Source: Chrysoperla carnea (Eukaryota; Arthropoda; Insecta; Neuroptera; Chrysopidae). From it: a stretch of DNA of 64,000 bases. Numbering within the stretch: position 1 is the stretch's first letter; each line of letters begins with the position of its first letter. The stretch lies in the NCBI RefSeq assembly GCF_905475395.1, contig NC_058338.1, forward strand, positions 49,635,935 to 49,699,934, written 5' to 3'. This document shows, one piece after another, positions 13,938 through 24,438 of the stretch. The notes under the pieces were generated by a model that was given only the letters and a program-made list of their open reading frames with translations, was not told the DNA's origin and searched no databases. Both the position numbers and the translations under genes were made by a program.

Positions 13938-16900
13938 TTATGATTCTAGTGTAACTGACTTTAAAACTCGGTCACCCAGTACCAAACATGTTAGTTCAGC
14001 CATTGTTTTGAATTTTTGCAACTCGTATTTTTGTATGTTTCGTGTAACGTTGTGGCATTGCTCAATTGGGTCTTGTAATACAATCGGAGTGTCGTATAAG
14101 CATTCTTCTTTATTTGCTGTAAAAAAATTTATTTTTTATTTAAAAATAAACAGAAAATAATTTAAAGATGGAAAGGACTTTACAGTTTTTATGTGCACAT
14201 TGCTTATCATTCAAAAACGTGAACGTTTTTTTTTTGAGATGTAAGAGTTTAAAGTTTATTCATTGGTTATAATAAACCTTTCGAGAGCATATATCTGGCA
14301 TAATATTCGAAAAAACCTTGGAATTAAAAATGTATTATTATATTTAATATTTTTCTTACAGTCCTGGTATCTCAGCCTTTACCTAAAATCGTTTGTAGGT
14401 GACATATCGCAAATTGAATTCGTTGGTCAATAGTAAGTTTGGATTAGAAACACAGAGATTCGCGATCGTATAGCCTGGTTACTTTTAATTGCCTTCCAAT
14501 TTTTTATCTCTGTCTCTCAAAAAGTTAAACTTTTTGGCAGAATAGAAATAATCATAAATTTACTTACGATTGCTAACAAAATTTTTATAATCCACCATTT
14601 CAATAGGTAAACTTAAACCATCATTTTGAAAATTGAGCCGATTTACAGAATGTCCCATATAAGGACAAATCACATCTGTTTCAAAATTAAATTTGGCATA
14701 AAATTTAAAAAATTTATATAAATGTTCTGTTAACGACATTTGTTCTTGATTTATTTTTAACTTTTTAAATTCCTCGTGCGTTGAATAATCATATACGGGC
14801 CATCCTTTAAACAAATTGAAATTAAATATAAACAAATAGTCAATCAATAAAGGCTTTCACCTAATAACCACAATTGAATTTTTTTTTTTAAATATCGCTT
14901 TTTTTATTTTATACAATATTTTTTTTTTTTTTAATTTCATTAAATTAGAAATTAAATTTGTGAACTAAAAGCTGAAAACGGAAATGAATTAATTCAAATT
15001 TTACATACCTGCTTCATTTTTCAATTTAACGCATTTTTGATTTATTTTATGAACTGATGGCAATACCTTTTCATTTTGTAAATAAAATAAAGTCATTAAG
15101 GAAATTGCATAGTTTGTAAATTTTTTTGACCATGGCCAATTTTTAAACCATAATCGTAAAATTAATATTATTTGTCGCATTATAGGCAGATGATGAAATA
15201 AACTAGATAAAATAGAAATTTAAAAAAAATTAAATTTTCATTTTTAGTAGTGTTCTAGTAGGTAGAATTATATTCTTACTTTTTTACGATATTTAAGAGA
15301 TTAAGAGGGCGGAGAAGGAAGAAATATTTAGCTTATTAGTTTAAAATGAGACACGCGATATATATTTTATATAAGCTTATAGACACTAGAGTTCTTTGCT
15401 GATTATCGCTTTAAATTTTGATCTGTGACAAATTAAATTACGAAATTCAAAAGTTTTAACAATAGGGTTTTCATTTAATGTTTCGGACAGATGTCAATCA
15501 AGTAAAGATATATCATATATTTTAAGGCGATTCTTCACTCATTTTTCATTATTTGATTGGCGTGAAACTTTATAATTTTTTTAAGACTCCTCTTAAATAT
15601 TAATTGGTGGAAAAAAATATTTATAAAGAAAAGCCATTTTCCAGAAAAGAATGATTAAAATTGCATTTGAATTTCAAGCACTACGGTTATACCCTTTACC
15701 CTATCGATTTGAAATTTGGATATTTTATTGGATTTTGAAATCTATATTTATTCAAGGAGATTGGCTTACCAGTTACCATCTACGGACCAACATTCAACAC
15801 ATCTACGGGCCCTTATAACACTATAAATGTATTTAAAAAAAAAAAAAAATTAACGATACCTCTTTAATAATTCAGTATTAATTACTGATAAACCGCTCTT
15901 AACAGAAATATCACAGGACATATCACATTTCTTATTTTTAGCTTTGATTATTGGTGTACGTGTATTTTTAATATAAACTACTGCACCCCAAGCACCATAT
16001 AATGGATATCCTACTTCATCGAAATATTTTGCTATTTCTTTATTTTTTTTTATTTTTTTCATATTTATCACATGGCAATTATTTAAAAAAAATTTATTTA
16101 ATTTACACAAAAATTCATCTTGTGCATTTTCGTCGTTCGTTAATTCACCATCTAGAATATAAATTTAAGAATCTTAGTATTTACTATAGCGATTGGTACG
16201 TTGTATTCTCTTAGGATTTGACGAAAATTATGAATAAAGTTCGAGATCTTGCGTTAAATTTTTTAACTTCATAAAAATATATTTTAAACAAAAGTTATTC
16301 GTTTAAAAAGTACAAACGAACATTTTCGTTTTTATATTTTTCTCCTATCTTTTAGATAAAATATAGATGTATTTAGATAGATGTAGCGTTTACATAGAGC
16401 TTCTTTTCGTTTTTTGTAATAGAAATTTTTCTAGACAAATAAAGTGGTAGGTAGCCTTTATATTGCATTGTAAGTTTTCATGACAATAATCTTGTTAGTA
16501 CTTATTATCGGATAAAAAAAATTATAACTGCGGTATAAATCTTTACACACAGGAAAAATGTTTTTTTTTTCTCAAGAATATATTTTAAATTTGAAAGAAA
16601 AAAATGTCTTAAACCAAGAAGTTTTTCTGGATTAAAGTAAATTTCTTTTTGCTCTAAAAATATTGTTTACTTTCTTTTAAAATACAACAAATTTTTTTGC
16701 GGCAAGAAATTCCTTGTATTTGACTGAGTAGTCCAAAGTATTTACCGATCCGAGAGATACACAGCCAAAATCTGTACGAGATTACTGCTTGGAGATTTTA
16801 GTACAAGTCAAGGATTTCGTCCTATCTGACGATTTACACCAGGATCGTTCTTAAAATCCCAATCAGAGGAGAGTCTTAAGAGAGTTGGTCTATCTCTAAC

Positions 16901-18395
16901 ATGCCTGTTAGAGATAATAATCTCCGAAGGGAACCGTTTTCGCTCCTATTCATTCATACGAACTTTTTGTAATGTTTCAATGTCAAACCTAACATAATGT
17001 CAAGAATAAGTGCCTAAAGAGGCGGGCATTATTTTTCATAATTTAAACAAGTAAAAAATTGCTAAAATTTAAAAACAAAAGACAATTATATAGGAATATA
17101 TGAGCTTCTATACGCGTTTTCTTGTGTAGAATTAACTCCTAGAGTTACGATCATTCCTACCGGCTTACACTTTTTGATAGTGTGACAGGCAACCCTACAC
17201 TATGGACACATATTTGATACAACAGCTTTAAAACTGCAGGAAAACCGCAATAACTCGAATTTTTTCATTTTCTATTGTTTGCATTCATTGTTATCTGTGT
17301 AAATAGAATATTTCAAAACAAAATCTCTCAATTATCACTGCCTATGTGAACTAAACACTAGAAAATTATCATCCCTCTGAAATTAATTGGAACCTCAATT
17401 AATTGGAAGTTGTTTATTTCAAATTTCTCGTATACTAGAACTTTGGTAAAAATATTCGATATTTCTTATTTAAGCTAAGATTCTATTTATCCAGGTTCTA
17501 GCTTATTTGCTTAGTTCGAAACATCCTCAGATGAAAACAAAGTTTTCAAACCTGTATCAATAAAAACATCCATATCATTAGTTGTTCCAGTAGCTAATCC
17601 AGTTACGCGAGATCCAAATAATTTAATTGTAAATTTTTTTGGATAAAATTCTTTTATAATATTTTCTAAAGATTCTAGAACTATCTTTTTCGATTGATCT
17701 TTTAATTTCTCTTTTTCAGCTTTCATTACTTCCTCGTGTCCCCATTTATTTATTAATTCTACAGATGGAAACATATCAAAAATATCATGAACATCTAAAA
17801 AAATAAAATTCCAGGTTAACAAAAGAGAAATTTCTATGAAAAAATTTCATAATACCTGAATTTTTACAAAATTTTGGTTGTGATAAATTTTTATATTCAT
17901 CTGAATAGTTAGTTTCATTTAATACTAAAACTCGTCGTCTAGACCACCTCTCTTCGGATTCATCATCGGCAGTACTTTTTCCATTTCGACGATTACGTCT
18001 ACCTTTTTTATTTTTTTCTTTAGACTTTGTTCCATTTTGTTCTCGTTCAAGCATTTGCTCCAATAATTCACGTTCACGATCAAGTGTTTCAAAATGATAC
18101 GTTTCTTGTATGTGCATTTGCCATGATAATACTAAATTTTCGTTGAAAATTTCAATTTCATAATTGCATTCATCGCATCTGTATATAACTTCTGAATTTG
18201 TTCCCGGATATAAATTTAAACTATTATCATCTATAAATATTACTTTACTCTCTGAAAACAAAAAATTATTTGCTTAATTAAGAAATTCATAATTGATTAG
18301 TTCATAACCTAAAAATTTGTCAGTGATATCTTATTAAACATACCCAATTCTCTACCCATTTTATTTTGTTTGGATCTAATTCTTCTTAATGCCAT
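13938..18395 (-). CDS. Non-canonical RNA nucleotidyltransferase (TUTase/poly(A) polymerase-like) with C2H2-type finger
   Basis: Exons in reading order: 18395-18344, 18251-17856, 17794-17552, 16151-15860, 15202-15009, 14804-14568, 14116-13938; phases agree, 1593 nt, 530 residues. Expected role: adds nucleotides, probably U or A, to RNA 3' ends. A C2H2-type finger is visible (Cys43, Cys46, His64, His70), followed by a lysine/arginine-rich stretch around 90-125. The polymerase-beta fold shows the LFGS loop (Gly210-Ser211), metal-binding Asp223 and Asp225 in NDMDVFID, and the third acidic residue Asp311 in CDISV. The central domain has RLWFKNW and YAISLMTLFYLQ; the PAP-associated part has LYKFFKFYAKFNF and QDPIEQCHNVTRN. 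Length and layout fit small insect TUTases such as Tailor, but orthology is not proven. The start is the first ATG of the open first exon; a second ATG follows 12 codons later. Confidence 0.86.
16152..17551. other. Largest intron of the nucleotidyltransferase gene
   Basis: A 1.4 kb intron between the exon with the first two catalytic aspartates and the exon with the third. The part at about 16740-16990 is richer in G+C than its surroundings and resembles a decayed mobile element, but I could not assign it. No other coding signal was found. Confidence 0.5.
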
Positions 18396-19487
18396 TTCAA
18401 TGAAATTCTAACAAAAACTATTCTTCAACTACTTTATTATAATTTTAAACATTTATTTTTGCAAGCTTAGCTTAGTGATAGTTTTGTTTTACTAAACTAA
18501 TAATGACACTATAGCAGTAATGAATCACACCGGGTTTTCCCCTAATTAAAAATATAATTATTTATAAAAATCAATTTTAAATCTTGAAGAATGTGTATGC
18601 CCTACTTATACTACTCAAAAAATAAATCTAATCATTTGGTTATTTTCAATTAATAATACAAAACTCAGCATTTCTGTAATCGGCTTAATAATTTGATGCA
18701 AACAGCAGTGAGCAAATATAATAAAATTTATATTTAGCTTACGCATGCCTCAGTGTCAATTAAGCTATTTCCAACCATAGGCTTATATAGGTACGTTATT
18801 TCTTTGGAATGTAGAAGTAAAGGAGCACAATCTATAATGGCTGTTTGATGCCGCTCATGTTAGTGTATGTGTATATGTATGCATGCATGCATATGTATGA
18901 ACTGTATGTTCTCTGAAAAACCAATGCCATCTTAATTTAATGCCATTTCAAGGTCATTTTTCAACACAGAGTTTGTGCTCCTTACTAACGTAATTAGGCC
19001 CCCACAACATTTTTTTGATGGGTTAATTAATTATAAATATTTTTTAATCCATTGTTCGTCGTTTGTTCTTCATTGTTTGATAATTAAAATTATTTGTTCG
19101 ATCGTTGTTTATTTATTATTTATTAAACAATTATTTGTCATTAAGTTAGTCCGGGCGTTGGGTAAAATGGGGGGGGGGGGCATACTATTGATATCCACTT
19201 TCTTTATCAAAGTATTTTAAGGAATTATTGATTGTTCGTTTATTATTAGCAATTGTTGGATTATAAATATTTCATATTAATTTTTTTTTTTTTAATCATT
19301 TATTCAATTGCAGACGTTTTTCCTCTTTTGTTGCGCATGCGCGCATTGTTTATATATCATCGCCAATGTTAAAATGAAAACATATCGGTATCGCATATGA
19401 TATGCGGCATATCGCATCCACTTACAGGCTAGCATTCGCTATTTTCATATCTCTATGGTTTAGTTAGTAGTATTTATAAGAAAGTAT
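18396..19487. other. Upstream region of the nucleotidyltransferase gene
   Basis: The 5' flank and promoter should lie here, but no specific element stands out. There is an alternating purine-pyrimidine tract with ATGCATGCATGC at about 18878-18890 and a run of twelve G at 19169-19180. No gene is visible. Confidence 0.5.
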
Positions 19488-19862
19488 ATATTGTGTTTTA
19501 TAAAGAAGTGTTCCAAAATTAACGGAAGAAGCTCGTATCAGACGTTAATCTTAAGACATCCTTTATTATTATTATATAAAAGTGATCGAATTTTACTTAT
19601 TTTGTATAAAATCTTTAATAAGAAAAGAAGAATCTCTGTTAATTTGCTTTATGAAAATGTACAATATGATTTTTCATGAAAATTTAGACCATTTTTTTGT
19701 TTGTTTGTTTGTTATAAATAAAGAAAAATCGTTATATATTTTAAATTTTGTTTTATTTTTTAAATTTTCTATTCAATTTTTTCTTTCAGAACAAAATTAT
19801 TGATTAATTAATTATTTAGTAAAAGTAAGTATTTAGTTAATTATACTTTTATAACAAGGTGG

Positions 19863-19935
19863 GTGGCAGGGTGGATATAGCACTTGCCTATGAGACTAAG
19901 TAACACAGGTTCGTATCTTGGTGTGGATAACATTT
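19863..19935 (+). repeat. tRNA-like segment in left arm
   Basis: GGTGGCAGGGTGGATATAGC resembles a polymerase III A box region, and CAGGTTCGTATC, about 40 nt on, resembles a B box (GGTTCNANNC) with one deviation. No complete cloverleaf forms, so this looks like a tRNA-derived retroposon head or pseudo-tRNA rather than a working tRNA. The same segment recurs inverted at 23225-23297. Confidence 0.45.
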
Positions 19936-20407
19936 TTACTTTTAAATTAAATGAATTTTTGCTGATGTTTAAATTTTCCGCTCTTTTTACAGTTAAAATT
20001 ATCTATATAACCCGCCCTCTTGCCATAAATTATGTCAATTATACATATGTCATAAATCACTATTCTGTCAGGAGGTGGGAATTTAAATAATCATAAATAT
20101 ATCTAACTCTTTAAAATCATGTTCTCCTGTTACAAAATATTAAAAATATGTACAAAAATGGCTAGCTCCGCGATCTTAGCACCTCATGTGCGGAATTTCG
20201 ATTGACCAATTATACCATCTGAAAGGTCAGAAATTGGTCATAAAAGGTCAGTTGGTCTCACTAATTGGTCAGCATCAGAAAATTTTTTATTAAAGATTGA
20301 AAAAACTCCACCTATGCGCGATCGGGAAGCATTCGCTGATAATTGGTCAGCTAATATAAATAATTTTGGTCAGTTTAATTTTATATTCAAAAAATAATAT
20401 AATTTCG

Positions 20408-20700
20408 AAAAAATTTTCAATTTTTTCAACATTTGTACTAGGAGAACATAAGTGGGAATTAGTAGTTCCTGATAAGGAGAAAGGTGAGTAAGTGTTTTCA
20501 CCCCGAAAGTCTAAAATTTTATTTTGGCAGAAAGTTATTGGTCTGCCCACTAGAGGTCACACTCACCAAACACGGGTGTGCAGACCACTAACTTTCTGAC
20601 TTACGAGGTGACAACAATTACCTTGCTATCAGGTACTACTTATTCCGTCCGTCCTTGATGTTCTCCTAGTAGAAATGTGAAAAAAATTGAAGTTTTTGAA
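20408..20700. repeat. Foldback element with ACTAGGAGAACAT termini
   Basis: The left end reads CATTTGTACTAGGAGAACAT and the right end is its near complement, ATGTTCTCCTAGTAGAAATG. The pairing continues inward with GTAGTTCCTGATA against TATCAGGTACTAC and with paired GGTGTGCAGACC-like blocks. Total length is about 290 bp with no coding capacity. It sits in the loop just inside the left arm of the 4 kb inverted repeat. Confidence 0.7.
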
Positions 20701-20821
20701 CGAAAAAAAACTAATTTTTTCATCATTTACTAGGCAAACATGCTGTGGTGGAAATTTGAAAAAAAATGAAAATAAAAATCAGATTTTGCTTAAAAGATTT
20801 AAGGAACTTTTTTTTAATATA

Positions 20822-20897
20822 TGTCCTCACCTGGTTTCGAACCAAGGGACTATTTATTCGAAGTCAGATACGCTAACCATTATACCATTAGGGCTCT
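20822..20897 (-). repeat. tRNA-derived SINE or pseudo-tRNA
   Basis: On the minus strand there is an A-box-like TGGTATAATGGTTAGCG and, about 35 nt on, a canonical B box GGTTCGAAACC inside a good 5-bp T-arm stem (CTTGG/CCAGG). The acceptor ends do not pair and the anticodon stem is broken, so it is unlikely to be a functional tRNA. An A-rich stretch follows downstream on the same strand, as in a short retroposon. Confidence 0.55.
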
Positions 20898-21579
20898 GTT
20901 ATTCGTATTAATAAATAATTATATTGATATTTTCGACTTTATTAAATTATAACAAAAAGTAAAACTCATTTTCGGAAAATTTTGAGTAGTGTTATTACAA
21001 AAAAAAAAAATGGCAAACGAAGTTTGAAATACTTACCTATCGTGAAGTTCGAAATACTCACCTATTTTTAACTGAAATAATATTGTATAGCTACAGAGAG
21101 ATGGGGAAAAATAAAATAAAAACAGGGTTTGAGTTTTCAACTTTATTTAAATGAAATCAAAATACATAAAAACTATTTACGAATTACTTGCACATAATTC
21201 CATATAATTAATTTCATCTTAAAAAAATTTTTTTGCATCAACTTTTTTTTTACAAACCAAATACCACACAAAAATAAAATGAAAATCCAAAAAGAATATT
21301 ACGTATTTACAATCCAACTTCTTTATCTCACCTATATTTTATAAGAATTTGTTTGTACCTTTACTAAAAAAAAATTAATTAGTTAATTAATAATTTTGTT
21401 CTGAAAGGAAAAATGGGATAGAATAAAATAAAACAAAATTTAAAATATATAACGATATTTATTTATTTATATTAATTTGAAAACGTTATCCCGAAAATTG
21501 ATTTTTTACTATATAAAATAACCATTATTATTATTCATTCAAATTTTTTATAGGTGACATATGTACAAATATATATAAT

Positions 21580-22110
21580 ACAAGTGAAAACAAACAATTG
21601 ACTGAGTTAATTGTTGAAATACCATGCATAGTCAGTGTTGATTTATTTATCACATTACACATACAAACATGTGACACATACATAACTGATAATCAAGTAT
21701 AGTACCTATTATAAAATTTCCGCCTAATTGGCGCCCTCACGAGTAAACAGTGATGTTTATGAAAAAAAATTTTACATTTAAACTTTTGTTCTATCTCTAA
21801 CGGTTTACAAGATGGGTCCTACGGACCCAAGACCCAATTCACCTATGATGCTCATTTACGAACTTGATCTCACTTTTTACGTCCTGAGTACGCTGTAAAA
21901 ATTTCAGCTCGATATCTTTTTTCGTTTTTAAGTTATCGTGTCCACAGACGGACGGATGGACGGACGGACAGCCGGAAATGGACTAATTAGGTGATTTTAT
22001 GAACACCTATGACAAAATTTTTATACTAACATCATTATTTTTAAGCGTTACAAACTTGGGACTAAACTTAATATACTATGTATATTTCATATATACATGG
22101 TATAAAAAGA
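21580..22110 (-). repeat. Dispersed repeat, family A, near full-length copy
   Basis: In reverse orientation it has every block of the 42692-43232 copy: the terminal palindrome (ATACCATGTATATATGAAA when reversed), TTAGTCCCAAGTTTGTAACG, the GGTGATTTTATGAACACC-type block, a GACGGACGG tract (21950-21970), AACGGTTTACAAGATGG, and the far end CAAGTGAAAACAAACAATTG. About 530 bp, no reading frame. It lies in the loop of the 4 kb inverted repeat. Confidence 0.8.
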
Positions 22111-23224
22111 GTGAAAAATTTAAATAAAAGGAAAAATTCATTTTTTTAAAAGTAAAAATTTTATCCATTTTTTTTTTTTTTATATGTATACTATCAAATA
22201 TACATGTATATTTGATAGTAGTACATATCAAAAAAAAAAATTATAAAAAAAATATTTCCCCTACTCTGTCTGGTTTATAGTGAAGAGCTGTGCGTAAGTA
22301 CTCACTGCCCTGATAAAACCATCCGGCTCAAAGCATGCGCGTTACGACAGAAACAACTTTTTTAATTTTTTTTAATATGTATTAAATTAAACTGACCAAT
22401 TATTTATATTAGCTGACCAATTATCAGCGAATGCTTCCCGATCGCGCATAGGTGGAGTTTTTTATTTTTTCTGCGAATGAGGTGCTAAACTTATTAATTG
22501 ACCTTGAAAAACTTTAATCTTTAATAAAAAATTTTCTGATGCTGACCAATTAATGAGAACAACTGACCTTTTATGACCAATTTCTGACCTTTCAGATGGT
22601 ATAATTGGTCAATCAAAATTCCGCACATGAGGTGCTAAGATCGCGGAGCTAAATTGGCTTGGTTATGCTAAAATCAGAAACTTTTTAATAAGAAAACATA
22701 TCATCTAGTTTATCTCACTCATAATCTCCTATTACAAAATTTTAAAATTTGTATTTATTTAAATTAAAAAATCGCTCGTTAAGACTAAAATTTGAAATAG
22801 GAGAACATGTTTTAACTTTATTACACTTTTTTAAAACATATTCGCCTATTATGTATTTTAAAAAAAAACTTATTTTGCTTGCTTTTTAGCTGTACATACT
22901 AAAATTTATTCTTGTTAGATTTTGTAATAGGAGAACATGTTATTAAAACAAAAAAAATTAATTATGTTAGTCCTACTTTCCTACATATGTCATAAATCAT
23001 TCTTCTGCCAAGGGGTGGGGTTCGATCGTTGTTTATTTATTATTTACTGAAATTTTATGTTATTTAAATTCCCACCCCCTGACAGAATAATGATTTATGA
23101 CATATGTATAATTGACATAATTTATGGCAAGAGGGAGGGTTATATAGATAATTTTAAGTGTAAAAAGAGTGGAAAATTTAAACATCAGAAAAAATTCATT
23201 TAATTTAAAAGTAAAAACGTTATC

Positions 23225-23297
23225 CACACCAGGATACGAACCAGCGCAACTTGGTTTCATAGGCAAGTGCTAAATCCACCCTGCCACCCGGCTTTTT
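23225..23297 (-). repeat. tRNA-like segment in right arm
   Basis: Inverted counterpart of 19863-19935. On the minus strand it reads GGTGGCAGGGTGGATTTAGC, then CTGGTTCGTATCC. The B box is closer to consensus surroundings here than in the left arm, but the acceptor stem is again not formed. Confidence 0.45.
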
Positions 23298-23545
23298 TAT
23301 AACAGCATAATTAACTTAATACTTACCTTTGCCAAATAATTAATTAATTGATAATTTTGTTCTGAAAGAAAAAATCGGATAGAAAAGTTTAAAAAATAAA
23401 AAATAAAACAAAATTTAAAATATATAACGATTTTCTTTATTTATATAAAAAAAAAAAATGAATAATAATAATATAGGGTGTCTTAAGATTAACGTCTGAT
23501 ACAAGTTTCTTGCGTTAATTTTGGAACACTTCTTTATAAAACACA

Positions 23546-24438
23546 CTGTCTTGCAATTGAGTTGTTGAATAAAAAATAATAATAAATTTTTGTATTTTAT
23601 ATAAATCCTTATACCAAAAATACTTACTAAAAGGCAATTTCCAGCCAAAATAAGCATATCAAAACAATTTTTTAGTAATTATTTCCTATATTGGGGATTT
23701 CCTATATGATTAAGTTAAGTTGGTTGAATGTTCCTTGATGGTCCTATAAACACATAACAAAAAATTTCATTAAAATCGTTGTGTATGTGTAGCTTTGATC
23801 ACCCGTAGCTCGAAAACTACCCGTTTAAAATTTTGTGGTCGTGAGAGCTTTTGATCAGAACGATCCGAAGAACATTTTAGAGGCGGTTTAAAAAAAATTT
23901 CACAGAAAGCCATTTTCCTATTTAATCTGCGGGGTTCTTTTCATTAATTGAAAAAATTTTTGAGGGGACACTACTTTCTAATTTAAAGTGTTCTTGTACC
24001 TATTACCGGTTAGGTACTTCAGTTGATTATTAAATTATCGCGAAGGCTTAGGTCAATTAAGATGCCGAACAAAAATTTCAATCTTCAAGCTCTTTTGCCC
24101 AAACTACAATTATAAAATTCGTGTATTTTATATAAAATATTGTAAAGAAATGTATTACAGCATTATAAAAATTAATCAAAATTTCTCCATCTATTGGACC
24201 TTAAAGGGTAAAAATTAATCAACAATTTGGTAAACATTAAATAATAATTATTATTACGCAAAATAAATACAAAAATCGTTTATAGAAATTACTTTTTAGG
24301 TTCAAAATTTCAAACTCATCATAAAATCCCAGCATAGAAATTTTGTGTACTTGCATCTGGCTTCAGTAAAAACCGATGGAATCATCTGCTTATAATTATG
24401 TTATTTTATATTATTAGCTTAGAGTAACTAATCTTAAT
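23546..24438. other. Intergenic DNA downstream of SA
   Basis: AT-rich sequence with a LINE-tail-like stretch near 23755-23835 (TTTCATTAAAATCGTTG and ACCCGTAGCTCGAAAACTA). The SA 3' UTR should fall between about 24100 and 24438 on the minus strand; no canonical AATAAA was found there. No gene is visible. Confidence 0.45.

Larger units (their letters stand above)
19488..23545. repeat. Long inverted-repeat structure (~4 kb)
   Basis: The left arm, about 19488-20375, matches the right arm, about 22383-23545, in inverted orientation. Matching blocks run outside to inside: GTGTTTTATAAAGAAGTG, CAGACGTTAATCTTAAGACA, TTCTTTCAGAACAAAATTAT, a tRNA-like GGTGGCAGGGTGGAT segment, TTATGTCAATTATACATATG, and a TTGGTCAG-rich block ending in GCATTCGCTGATAATTGG. 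The right arm has about 300 extra bases (22660-22990). A third fragment of the same sequence lies in the loop at 21365-21470, in the right-arm orientation. Both arms translate to similar short peptides, but these look like by-products of repeat homology. No transposase is seen. It is either a foldback element or several copies of one family inserted in opposite orientations. Confidence 0.85.

Noticed and set aside
14805-14858. An upstream acceptor (TTATTAG before about 14858) for the nucleotidyltransferase exon ending at 14568
   Set aside because: Using it in the required phase meets a TGA within a few codons. The acceptor before 14804 gives the correct phase and joins the conserved PAP-associated sequence.
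19491-19679. Similar short peptides encoded in both arms of the 4 kb inverted repeat (also 19884-20090 and 23060-23266)
   Set aside because: The likeness follows from nucleotide homology of the arms. The peptides have no domain, and differences do not visibly favour silent positions.
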